This document shows positions 50,377-62,788 of a stretch of DNA of 64,000 nucleotides, piece by piece. The notes below the pieces were generated by a model. It had not been told where the DNA came from, did no database searches, and worked only from the letters and a program-made list of their open reading frames with translations. Where the stretch lies: positions 33,450,129 through 33,514,128 of the forward strand of contig OY743180.1 of the NCBI GenBank assembly GCA_963555705.1, given 5' to 3'. Each line of letters begins with the position of its first letter. The first letter of the stretch is position 1. Both the position numbers and the translations under genes were made by a program. This DNA comes from Ligustrum vulgare. Taxonomy: Eukaryota; Streptophyta; Magnoliopsida; Lamiales; Oleaceae.

Positions 50377-52129
50377 ACCATCGCATCTATTTAATAAATT
50401 CGTATTAACCGTTAGTTTTAATTAATATACGTTTTTTAAAGTTTATTTCTTTTTATTTTCTTATTCTAAATATAAATATTTTTCAAATATATATAATCTA
50501 AACACTTCAATTTCTGACTAAAAAGTCTTTAAATAAAATAAGCAACTCTTTTATAATTTTCGATTTCTGATACTTCCTTCAATCAAAGGGAAAAAAAAAA
50601 TGAGGACTTCTTGAATTAATTTTTTTCATTCATCTAATAATATTTTTTTTAAATGAAAAAATACTTCTAAGGTGCCTTAAAGGGAGAATTTTTTTTAATA
50701 TATTACCCTCAAACCTTTTTCCGAGTATTTTACCATCGCATCTATTTAATAAATTCGTATTAACCGTTAGTTTTAATTAATATACGTTTTTTAAAGTTTA
50801 TTTCTTTTTATTTTCTTATTCTAAATATAAATATTTTTCAAATATATATAATCTAAACACTTCAATTTCTGACTAAAAAGTCTTTAAATAAAATAAGCAA
50901 CTCTTTTATAATTTGTGATTTCTGATACTTCTTTCAATCAAAGGGAGAAAAAAAAATGAGGACTTCTTGAATTAATTTTTTTCATTCATCTAATATTTTT
51001 TTTAAATGAAAAAATTCTTCTAAGGTGCCTTAAAGGGAGAATGTTTTTTAATAAATTACCCTCAAACCTTTTTCCGAGTATTTTACCATCGCATCTATTT
51101 AATAAATTCGTATTAACCGTTAGTTTTTATTAATATACGTTTTTTAAAGTTTATTTCTTTTTATTTTCTTATTCTAAATATAAATATTTTTTAAATATAT
51201 ATAATCTAAACACTTCAATTTCTGACTAAAAAGTCTTTTAAATAAAATAAGCAACTCTTTTATAATTTGTGATTTCTGATACTTCCTTCAATCAAAAGGA
51301 GAAGAAAAAAATGAGGACTTCTTGAATTAATTTTTTTCATTCATATATCCATTTTTTTTTAAAAGGAAACAATTCTTATAAGGTGCCTTAAAGGGAGAAT
51401 TTTTTTTAATATATTACCCTCAAACCTTTTTCCGAGTATTTTACCATCGCATCTATTTAATAAATTCGTATTAACCGTTAGTTTTAATTAATATACGTTT
51501 TTTAAAGTTTATTTCTTTTTATTTTCTTATTCTAAATATAAATATTTTTCAAATATATATAATCTAAACACTTCAATTTCTGACTAAAAAGTCTTTAAAT
51601 AAAATAAGCAACTCTTTTATAATTTTCGATTTCTGATACTTCCTTCAATCAAAGGGAAAAAAAAAAATGAGGACTTCTTGAATTAATTTTTTTCATTCAT
51701 CTAATAATATTTTTTTTAAATGAAAAAATTCTTCTAAGGTGCCTTAAAGGGAGAATTTTTTTTAATATATTACCCTCAAACCTTTTTCCGAGTATTTTAC
51801 CATCGCATCTATTTAATAAATTCGTATTAACCGTTAGTTTTAATTAATATACGTTTTTTAAAGTTTATTTCTTTTTATTTTCTTATTCTAAATATAAATA
51901 TTTTTCAAATATATATAATCTAAACACTTCAATTTCTGACTAAAAAGTCTTTAAATAAAATAAGCAACTCTTTTATAATTTGTGATTTCCGATACTTCCT
52001 TCAATCAAAGGGAAAAAAAAAATGAGGACTTCTTGAATTAATTTTTTTCATTCATATAACAATTTATTTTAAAGGGAACAATTCTTCTAAGAGGCCTTAA
52101 AGGGAGAATGTTTTTTAATAAATTACCCT

Positions 52130-55100
52130 CAAACCTTTTTCCGAGTATTTTACCATCGCATCTATTTAATAAATTCGTATTAACCGTTAGTTTTAATTAA
52201 TATACGTTTTTTAAAGTTTATTTCTTTTTATTTTCTTATTCTAAATATAAATATTTTTCAAATATATATAATCTAAACACGTCAATTTCTGACTAAAAAG
52301 TCTTTAAATAAAATAAGCAACTCTTTTATAATTTGTGATTTCTGATACTTCCTTCAATCAAAGGGAGAAAAAAAAATGAGGACTTCTTGAATTAATTTTT
52401 TTCATTCATCTAATAATATTTTTTTTAAATGAAAAAATTCTTCTAAGGTGCCTTAAAGGGAGAATTTTTTTTAATATATTACCCTCAAACCTTTTTCCGA
52501 GTATTTTACCATCGCATCTATTTAATAAATTCGTATTAACCGTTAGTTTTAATTAATATACGTTTTTTAAAGTTTATTTCTTTTTATTTTCTTATTCTAA
52601 ATATAAATATTTTTCAAATATATATAATCTAAACACGTCAATTTCTGACTAAAAAGTCTTTAAATAAAATAAGCAACTCTTTTATAATTTGTGATTTCTG
52701 ATACTTCCTTCAATCAAAGGGAGAAAAAAAAATGAGGACTTCTTGAATTAATTTTTTTCATTCATCTAATAATATTTTTCTTAAATGAAAAAATTCTTCT
52801 AAGGTGCCTTAAAGGGAGAATTTTTTTTAATATATTACCCTCAAACCTTTTTCCGAGTATTTTACCATCGCATCTATTTAATAAATTCGTATTAACCGTT
52901 AGTTTTAATTAATATACGTTTTTTAAAGTTTATTTCTTTTTATTTTCTTATTCTAAATATAAATATTTTTCAAATATATATAATCTAAACACTTCAATTT
53001 CTGACTAAAAAGTCTTTAAATAAAATAAGCAACTCTTTTATAATTTGTGATTTCTGATACTTCTTTCAATCAAAGGGAGAAAAAAAAATGAGGACTTCTT
53101 GAATTAATTTTTTTCATTCATCTAATAATATTTTTTTTAAATGAAAAAATTCTTCTAAGGTGCCTTAAAGGGAGAATGTTTTTTAATAAATTACCCTCAA
53201 ACCTTTTTCCGAGTATTTTACCATCGCATCTATTTAATAAATTCGTATTAACCGTTAGTTTTAATTAATATACGTTTTTTAAAGTTTATTTCTTTTTATT
53301 TTCTTATTCTAAATATAAATATTTTTCAAATATATATAATCTAAACACTTCAATTTCTGACTAAAAAGTCTTTAAATAAAATAAGCAACTCTTTTATAAT
53401 TTTCGATTTCTGATACTTCCTTCAATCAAAGGGAAAAAAAAAATGAGGACTTCTTGAATTAATTTTTTTCATTCATCTAATAATATTTTTTTTAAATGAA
53501 AAAATTCTTCTAAGGTGCCTTAAAGGGAGAATTTTTTTTAATATATTACCCTCAAACCTTTTTCCGAGTATTTTACCATCGCATCTATTTAATAAATTCG
53601 TATTAACCGTTAGTTTTAATTAATATACGTTTTTTAAAGTTTATTTCTTTTTATTTTCTTATTCTAAATATAAATATTTTTCAAATATATATAATCTAAA
53701 CACTTCAATTTCTGACTAAAAAGTCTTTAAATAAAATAAGCAACTCTTTTATAATTTGTGATTTCCGATACTTCCTTCAATCAAAGGGAAAAAAAAAATG
53801 AGGACTTCTTGAATTAATTTTTTTCATTCATATAACAATTTATTTTAAAGGGAACAATTCTTCTAAGAGGCCTTAAAGGGAGAATGTTTTTTAATAAATT
53901 ACCCTCAAACCTTTTTCCGAGTATTTTACCATCGCATCTATTTAATAAATTCGTATTAACCGTTAGTTTTAATTAATATACGTTTTTTAAAGTTTATTTC
54001 TTTTTATTTTCTTATTCTAAATATAAATATTTTTCAAATATATATAATCTAAACACTTCAATTTCTGACTAAAAAGTCTTTAAATAAAATAAGCAACTCT
54101 TTTATAATTTTCGATTTCTGATACTTCCTTCAATCAAAGGGAAAAAAAAAATGAGGACTTCTTGAATTAATTTTTTTCATTCATCTAATAATATTTTTTT
54201 TAAATGAAAAAATTCTTCTAAGGTGCCTTAAAGGGAGAATTTTTTTTAATATATTACCCTCAAACCTTTTTCCGAGTATTTTACCATCGCATCTATTTAA
54301 TAAATTCGTATTAACCGTTAGTTTTAATTAATATACGTTTTTTAAAGTTTATTTCTTTTTATTTTCTTATTCTAAATATAAATATTTTTCAAATATATAT
54401 AATCTAAACACTTCAATTTCTGACTAAAAAGTCTTTAAATAAAATAAGCAACTCTTTTATAATTTGTGATTTCCGATACTTCCTTCAATCAAAGGGAAAA
54501 AAAAAATGAGGACTTCTTGAATTAATTTTTTTCATTCATATAACAATTTATTTTAAAGGGAACAATTCTTCTAAGAGGCCTTAAAGGGAGAATGTTTTTT
54601 AATAAATTACCCTCAAACCTTTTTCCGAGTATTTTACCATCGCATCTATTTAATAAATTCGTATTAACCGTTAGTTTTAATTAATATACGTTTTTTAAAG
54701 TTTATTTCTTTTTATTTTCTTATTCTAAATATAAATATTTTTCAAATATATATAATCTAAACACGTCAATTTCTGACTAAAAAGTCTTTAAATAAAATAA
54801 GCAACTCTTTTATAATTTGTGATTTCTGATACTTCCTTCAATCAAAGGGAGAAAAAAAATGAGGACTTCTTGAATTAATTTTTTTCATTCATCTAATAAT
54901 ATTTTTTTTAAATGAAAAAATTCTTCTAAGGTGCCTTAAAGGGAGAATTTTTTTTAATATATTACCCTCAAACCTTTTTCCGAGTATTTTACCATCGCAT
55001 CTATTTAATAAATTCGTATTAACCGTTAGTTTTAATTAATATACGTTTTTTAAAGTTTATTTCTTTTTATTTTCTTATTCTAAATATAAATATTTTTCAA

Positions 55101-58100
55101 ATATATATAATCTAAACACGTCAATTTCTGACTAAAAAGTCTTTAAATAAAATAAGCAACTCTTTTATAATTTGTGATTTCTGATACTTCCTTCAATCAA
55201 AGGGAGAAAAAAAAATGAGGACTTCTTGAATTAATTTTTTTCATTCATATAACAATTTATTTTAAAGGGAACAATCCTTCTAAGAGGCCTTAAAGGGAGA
55301 ATGTTTTTTAATAAATTACCCTCAAACCTTTTTCCGAGTATTTTACCATCGCATCTATTTAATAAATTCGTATTAACCGTTAGTTTTAATTAATATACGT
55401 TTTTTAAAGTTTATTTCTTTTTATTTTCTTATTCTAAATATAAATATTTTTCAAATATATATAATCTAAACACGTCAATTTCTGACTAAAAAGTCTTTAA
55501 ATAAAATAAGCAACTCTTTTATAATTTGTGATTTCTGATACTTCCTTCAATCAAAGGGAGAAAAAAAAATGAGGACTTCTTGAATTAATTTTTTTCATTC
55601 ATCTAATAATATTTTTTTTAAATGAAAAAATTCTTCTAAGGTGCCTTAAAGGGAGAATTTTTTTTAATATATTACCCTCAAACCTTTTTCCGAGTATTTT
55701 ACCATCGCATCTATTTAATAAATTCGTATTAACCGTTAGTTTTAATTAATATACGTTTTTTAAAGTTTATTTCTTTTTATTTTCTTATTCTAAATATAAA
55801 TATTTTTCAAATATATATAATCTAAACACGTCAATTTCTGACTAAAAAGTCTTTAAATAAAATAAGCAACTCTTTTATAATTTGTGATTTCTGATACTTC
55901 CTTCAATCAAAGGGAGAAAAAAAAATGAGGACTTCTTGAATTAATTTTTTTCATTCATCTAATAATATTTTTTTTAAATGAAAAAATTCTTCTAAGGTGC
56001 CTTAAAGGGAGAATTTTTTTTAATATATTACCCTCAAACCTTTTTCCGAGTATTTTACCATCGCATCTATTTAATAAATTCGTATTAACCGTTAGTTTTA
56101 ATTAATATACGTTTTTTAAAGTTTATTTCTTTTTATTTTCTTATTCTAAATATAAATATTTTTCAAATATATATAATCTAAACACGTCAATTTCTGACTA
56201 AAAAGTCTTTAAATAAAATAAGCAACTCTTTTATAATTTGTGATTTCTGATACTTCCTTCAATCAAAGGGAGAAAAAAAAATGAGGACTTCTTGAATTAA
56301 TTTTTTTCATTCATCTAATAATATTTTTCTTAAATGAAAAAATTCTTCTAAGGTGCCTTAAAGGGAGAATTTTTTTTAATATATTACCCTCAAACCTTTT
56401 TCCGAGTATTTTACCATCGCATCTATTTAATAAATTCGTATTAACCGTTAGTTTTAATTAATATACGTTTTTTAAAGTTTATTTCTTTTTATTTTCTTAT
56501 TCTAAATATAAATATTTTTCAAATATATATAATCTAAACACTTCAATTTCTGACTAAAAAGTCTTTAAATAAAATAAGCAACTCTTTTATAATTTGTGAT
56601 TTCTGATACTTCTTTCAATCAAAGGGAGAAAAAAAAATGAGGACTTCTTGAATTAATTTTTTTCATTCATCTAATAATATTTTTTTTAAATGAAAAAATT
56701 CTTCTAAGGTGCCTTAAAGGGAGAATGTTTTTTAATAAATTACCCTCAAACCTTTTTCCGAGTATTTTACCATCGCATCTATTTAATAAATTCGTATTAA
56801 CCGTTAGTTTTAATTAATATACGTTTTTTAAAGTTTATTTCTTTTTATTTTCTTATTCTAAATATAAATATTTTTCAAATATATATAATCTAAACACTTC
56901 AATTTCTGACTAAAAAGTCTTTAAATAAAATAAGCAACTCTTTTATAATTTTCGATTTCTGATACTTCCTTCAATCAAAGGGAAAAAAAAAATGAGGACT
57001 TCTTGAATTAATTTTTTTCATTCATCTAATAATATTTTTTTTAAATGAAAAAATTCTTCTAAGGTGCCTTAAAGGGAGAATTTTTTTTAATATATTACCC
57101 TCAAACCTTTTTCCGAGTATTTTACCATCGCATCTATTTAATAAATTCGTATTAACCGTTAGTTTTAATTAATATACGTTTTTTAAAGTTTATTTCTTTT
57201 TATTTTCTTATTCTAAATATAAATATTTTTCAAATATATATAATCTAAACACTTCAATTTCTGACTAAAAAGTCTTTAAATAAAATAAGCAACTCTTTTA
57301 TAATTTGTGATTTCCGATACTTCCTTCAATCAAAGGGAAAAAAAAAATGAGGACTTCTTGAATTAATTTTTTTCATTCATATAACAATTTATTTTAAAGG
57401 GAACAATTCTTCTAAGAGGCCTTAAAGGGAGAATGTTTTTTAATAAATTACCCTCAAACCTTTTTCCGAGTATTTTACCATCGCATCTATTTAATAAATT
57501 CGTATTAACCGTTAGTTTTAATTAATATACGTTTTTTAAAGTTTATTTCTTTTTATTTTCTTATTCTAAATATAAATATTTTTCAAATATATATAATCTA
57601 AACACTTCAATTTCTGACTAAAAAGTCTTTAAATAAAATAAGCAACTCTTTTATAATTTTCGATTTCTGATACTTCCTTCAATCAAAGGGAAAAAAAAAA
57701 TGAGGACTTCTTGAATTAATTTTTTTCATTCATCTAATAATATTTTTTTTAAATGAAAAAATTCTTCTAAGGTGCCTTAAAGGGAGAATTTTTTTTAATA
57801 TATTACCCTCAAACCTTTTTCCGAGTATTTTACCATCGCATCTATTTAATAAATTCGTATTAACCGTTAGTTTTAATTAATATACGTTTTTTAAAGTTTA
57901 TTTCTTTTTATTTTCTTATTCTAAATATAAATATTTTTCAAATATATATAATCTAAACACTTCAATTTCTGACTAAAAAGTCTTTAAATAAAATAAGCAA
58001 CTCTTTTATAATTTGTGATTTCCGATACTTCCTTCAATCAAAGGGAAAAAAAAAATGAGGACTTCTTGAATTAATTTTTTTCATTCATATAACAATTTAT

Positions 58101-59020
58101 TTTAAAGGGAACAATTCTTCTAAGAGGCCTTAAAGGGAGAATGTTTTTTAATAAATTACCCTCAAACCTTTTTCCGAGTATTTTACCATCGCATCTATTT
58201 AATAAATTCGTATTAACCGTTAGTTTTAATTAATATACGTTTTTTAAAGTTTATTTCTTTTTATTTTCTTATTCTAAATATAAATATTTTTCAAATATAT
58301 ATAATCTAAACACGTCAATTTCTGACTAAAAAGTCTTTAAATAAAATAAGCAACTCTTTTATAATTTGTGATTTCTGATACTTCCTTCAATCAAAGGGAG
58401 AAAAAAAATGAGGACTTCTTGAATTAATTTTTTTCATTCATCTAATAATATTTTTTTTAAATGAAAAAATTCTTCTAAGGTGCCTTAAAGGGAGAATTTT
58501 TTTTAATATATTACCCTCAAACCTTTTTCCGAGTATTTTACCATCGCATCTATTTAATAAATTCGTATTAACCGTTAGTTTTAATTAATATACGTTTTTT
58601 AAAGTTTATTTCTTTTTATTTTCTTATTCTAAATATAAATATTTTTCAAATATATATAATCTAAACACGTCAATTTCTGACTAAAAAGTCTTTAAATAAA
58701 ATAAGCAACTCTTTTATAATTTGTGATTTCTGATACTTCCTTCAATCAAAGGGAGAAAAAAAAATGAGGACTTCTTGAATTAATTTTTTTCATTCATATA
58801 ACAATTTATTTTAAAGGGAACAATCCTTCTAAGAGGCCTTAAAGGGAGAATGTTTTTTAATAAATTACCCTCAAACCTTTTTCCGAGTATTTTACCATCG
58901 CATCTATTTAATAAATTCGTATTAACCGTTAGTTTTAATTAATATACGTTTTTTAAAGTTTATTTCTTTTTATTTTCTTATTCTAAATATAAATATTTTT
59001 CAAATATATATAATCTAAAC
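52130..59020. repeat. Near-tandem duplication with 3549-bp offset (10 monomers)
   Basis: About 52130-55470 and 55680-59020 have the same order: alpha-C, alpha-C with TTTTTCTTAAATG, zeta-C with GAATG tail, delta-C, beta-A, delta-C, beta-A, alpha-C with an 8-A run, alpha-A. The rare C in the T-run lies at 52780 and 56329, exactly 3549 bp apart, and the 8-A alpha-C anchors lie at 54859 and 58408, also 3549. The alpha-C at anchor 55570 sits at the join. Because the 52780 change is absent from 42830, it arose after the 9952-bp duplication and before this one. Confidence 0.88.
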
Positions 59021-59957
59021 ACTTCAATTTCTGACTAAAAAGTCTTTTAAATAAAATAAACAACTCTTTTATAAATTGTTATTTCTGATACTTCCTTCAA
59101 TCAAAGGGAGAAAAAAAAATGAGGACTTCTTGAATTAATTTTTTTCATTCATATAACAATTTATTTTAAAGGGAACAATCCTTCTAAGAGGCCTTAAAGG
59201 GAGAATGTTTTTTAATAAATTACCCTCAAACCTTTTTCCGAGTATTTTACCATCGCATCTATTTAATAAATTCGTATTAACCGTTAGTTTTAATTAATAT
59301 ACGTTTTTTAAAGTTTATTTCTTTTTATTTTCTTATTCTAAATATAAATATTTTTCAAATATATATAATCTAAACACGTCAATTTCTGACTAAAAAGTCT
59401 TTAAATAAAATAAGCAACTCTTTTATAATTTGTGATTTCTGATACTTCCTTCAATCAAAGGGAGAAAAAAAAATGAGGACTTCTTGAATTAATTTTTTTC
59501 ATTCATATAACAATTTATTTTAAAGGGAACAATTCTTCTAAGAGGCCTTAAAGGGAGAATGTTTTTTAATAAATTACCCTCAAACCTTTTTCCGAGTATT
59601 TTACCATCGCATCTATTTAATAAATTCGTATTAACCGTTAGTTTTAATTAATATACGTTTTTTAAAGTTTATTTCTTTTTATTTTCTTATTCTAAATATA
59701 AATATTTTTCAAATATATATAATCTAAACACGTCAATTTCTGACTAAAAAGTCTTTAAATAAAATAAGCAACTCTTTTATAATTTGTGATTTCTGATACT
59801 TCCTTCAATCAAAGGGAGAAAAAAAATGAGGACTTCTTGAATTAATTTTTTTCATTCATCTAATAATATTTTTTTTAAATGAAAAAATTCTTCTAAGGTG
59901 CCTTAAAGGGAGAATTTTTTTTAATATATTACCCTCAAACCTTTTTCCGAGTATTTT

Positions 59958-60311
59958 ACCATCGCATCTATTTAATAAATTCGTATTAACCGTTAGTTTT
60001 AATTAATATACGTTTTTTAAAGTTTATTTCTTTTTATTTTCTTATTCTAAATATAAATATTTTTCAAATATATATAATCTAAACACGTCAATTTCTGACT
60101 AAAAAGTCTTTAAATAAAATAAGCAACTCTTTTATAATTTGTGATTTCTGATACTTCCTTCAATCAAAGGGAGAAAAAAAAATGAGGACTTCTTGAATTA
60201 ATTTTTTTCATTCATATAACAATTTATTTTAAAGGGAACAATCCTTCTAAGAGGCCTTAAAGGGAGAATGTTTTTTAATAAATTACCCTCAAACCTTTTT
60301 CCGAGTATTTT
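59958..60311 (+). repeat. Representative A-type monomer (alpha-A), 354 bp
   Basis: Reference copy for the A class. Order: CpG-containing core (ACCATCGCAT to TATACG), T-rich stretch, ATATATATAATC, CACGTC (the alpha marker), GACTAAAAAGTC, AAGCAACTC, TTTGTGATTTCTGATAC, CAAAGGGAG plus A-run, ATGAGGACTTCTTGAATT, then the A hinge ATAACAATTTATTTTAAAGG, GAACAATCC, AGAGGCCTTAAAGGGAG and the tail GAATGTTTTTTAATAAATTA. The A hinge introduces AGGCCT, a palindromic hexamer absent from B and C monomers. A copies read either AACAATTC or AACAATCC; the choice is linked to the 5' type (beta usually with TTC; gamma, zeta and eta usually with TCC). A monomers occur throughout the window. Confidence 0.93.
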
Positions 60312-60666
60312 ACCATCGCATCTATTTAATAAATTCGTATTAACCGTTAGTTTTAATTAATATACGTTTTTTAAAGTTTATTTCTTTTTATTTTCTTATT
60401 CTAAATATAAATATTTTTCAAATATATATAATCTAAACACTTCAATTTCTGACTAAAAAGTCTTTTAAATAAAATAAACAACTCTTTTATAAATTGTTAT
60501 TTCTGATACTTCCTTCAATCAAAGGGAGAAAAAAAAATGAGGACTTCTTGAATTAATTTTTTTCATTCATATAACAATTTATTTTAAAGGGAACAATCCT
60601 TCTAAGAGGCCTTAAAGGGAGAATGTTTTTTAATAAATTACCCTCAAACCTTTTTCCGAGTATTTT
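60312..60666 (+). repeat. Eta-A monomer subtype, 355 bp
   Basis: Eta shares the CTTTTAAATAAAATAAACAACTC block and ATAAATTGTTATTT with gamma, but continues CTGATAC rather than GTGATAC and keeps CACTTC. It is found with A hinges at 59120, 60537 and 61953. Related forms are in the 14-20 kb units, where one version carries AACCATTAG in the core and another carries TTCTAATATAT plus ACTCTTC. Older left-hand relatives (anchors 1990, 3407, 6940) add CGTTTTCTAAAG. Gamma and eta probably share an ancestor; that is inferred from the shared block. Confidence 0.82.
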
Positions 60667-62788
60667 ACCATCGCATCTATTTAATAAATTCGTATTAACC
60701 GTTAGTTTTAATTAATATACGTTTTTTAAAGTTTATTTCTTTTTATTTTCTTATTCTAAATATAAATATTTTTCAAATATATATAATCTAAACACGTCAA
60801 TTTCTGACTAAAAAGTCTTTAAATAAAATAAGCAACTCTTTTATAATTTGTGATTTCTGATACTTCCTTCAATCAAAGGGAGAAAAAAAAATGAGGACTT
60901 CTTGAATTAATTTTTTTCATTCATATAACAATTTATTTTAAAGGGAACAATCCTTCTAAGAGGCCTTAAAGGGAGAATGTTTTTTAATAAATTACCCTCA
61001 AACCTTTTTCCGAGTATTTTACCATCGCATCTATTTAATAAATTCGTATTAACCGTTAGTTTTAATTAATATACGTTTTTTAAAGTTTATTTCTTTTTAT
61101 TTTCTTATTCTAAATATAAATATTTTTCAAATATATATAATCTAAACACTTCAATTTCTGACTAAAAAGTCTTTAAATAAAATAAGCAACTCTTTTATAA
61201 TTTGTGATTTCCGATACTTCCTTCAATCAAAGGGAAAAAAAAAATGAGGACTTCTTGAATTAATTTTTTTCATTCATATAACAATTTATTTTAAAGGGAA
61301 CAATTCTTCTAAGAGGCCTTAAAGGGAGAATGTTTTTTAATAAATTACCCTCAAACCTTTTTCCGAGTATTTTACCATCGCATCTATTTAATAAATTCGT
61401 ATTAACCGTTAGTTTTAATTAATATACGTTTTTTAAAGTTTATTTCTTTTTATTTTCTTATTCTAAATATAAATATTTTTCAAATATATATAATCTAAAC
61501 ACGTCAATTTCTGACTAAAAAGTCTTTAAATAAAATAAGCAACTCTTTTATAATTTGTGATTTCTGATACTTCCTTCAATCAAAGGGAGAAAAAAAAATG
61601 AGGACTTCTTGAATTAATTTTTTTCATTCATATAACAATTTATTTTAAAGGGAACAATCCTTCTAAGAGGCCTTAAAGGGAGAATGTTTTTTAATAAATT
61701 ACCCTCAAACCTTTTTCCGAGTATTTTACCATCGCATCTATTTAATAAATTCGTATTAACCGTTAGTTTTAATTAATATACGTTTTTTAAAGTTTATTTC
61801 TTTTTATTTTCTTATTCTAAATATAAATATTTTTCAAATATATATAATCTAAACACTTCAATTTCTGACTAAAAAGTCTTTTAAATAAAATAAACAACTC
61901 TTTTATAAATTGTTATTTCTGATACTTCCTTCAATCAAAGGGAGAAAAAAAAATGAGGACTTCTTGAATTAATTTTTTTCATTCATATAACAATTTATTT
62001 TAAAGGGAACAATCCTTCTAAGAGGCCTTAAAGGGAGAATGTTTTTTAATAAATTACCCTCAAACCTTTTTCCGAGTATTTTACCATCGCATCTATTTAA
62101 TAAATTCGTATTAACCGTTAGTTTTAATTAATATACGTTTTTTAAAGTTTATTTCTTTTTATTTTCTTATTCTAAATATAAATATTTTTCAAATATATAT
62201 AATCTAAACACGTCAATTTCTGACTAAAAAGTCTTTAAATAAAATAAGCAACTCTTTTATAATTTGTGATTTCTGATACTTCCTTCAATCAAAGGGAGAA
62301 AAAAAAATGAGGACTTCTTGAATTAATTTTTTTCATTCATATAACAATTTATTTTAAAGGGAACAATCCTTCTAAGAGGCCTTAAAGGGAGAATGTTTTT
62401 TAATAAATTACCCTCAAACCTTTTTCCGAGTATTTTACCATCGCATCTATTTAATAAATTCGTATTAACCGTTAGTTTTAATTAATATACGTTTTTTAAA
62501 GTTTATTTCTTTTTATTTTCTTATTCTAAATATAAATATTTTTCAAATATATATAATCTAAACACTTCAATTTCTGACTAAAAAGTCTTTAAATAAAATA
62601 AGCAACTCTTTTATAATTTGTGATTTCCGATACTTCCTTCAATCAAAGGGAAAAAAAAATGAGGACTTCTTGAATTAATTTTTTTCATTCATATAACAAT
62701 TTATTTTAAAGGGAACAATTCTTCTAAGAGGCCTTAAAGGGAGAATGTTTTTTAATAAATTACCCTCAAACCTTTTTCCGAGTATTTT

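Larger units (their letters stand above)
48243..50731. repeat. Core 7-monomer module, copy 4
   Basis: Gamma-A, alpha-C, zeta-A, gamma-A, alpha-C', epsilon-B, delta-C*. Contained in the second large copy, followed as in copies 2 and 3 by zeta-Cs, epsilon-B and delta-C. Confidence 0.86.
44983..52900. repeat. Large duplicated segment, copy 2 (~7.9 kb, ~22 monomers)
   Basis: Repeats the monomer order of 35030-42950 at an offset of 9952-9953 bp. Differences noticed here: GATTCTTCTTTC near 47371 (GATACTTC in copy 1) and TTTTTCTTAAATG with its C at 52780 (all-T in copy 1). Upstream the copies separate because this one is preceded by an epsilon-B hinge and copy 1 by a delta-C* hinge. Downstream copy 1 switches to GTTTTTATTAAT while this copy keeps GTTTTAATTAAT, which places the right breakpoint near 52900. 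Confidence 0.88.
58540..62788. repeat. Terminal tetramer units (~1416 bp, three copies)
   Basis: 58540-59957 holds alpha-A, eta-A, alpha-A, alpha-C. 59958-61373 and 61374-62788 both hold alpha-A, eta-A, alpha-A, beta-A. The last two are the clean tetramer (1416 and 1415 bp). The first differs in its fourth monomer and has AACAATTC in its third, so it may be an older or partly converted copy. These units bring back an A-dominated composition similar to region III. Confidence 0.86.
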
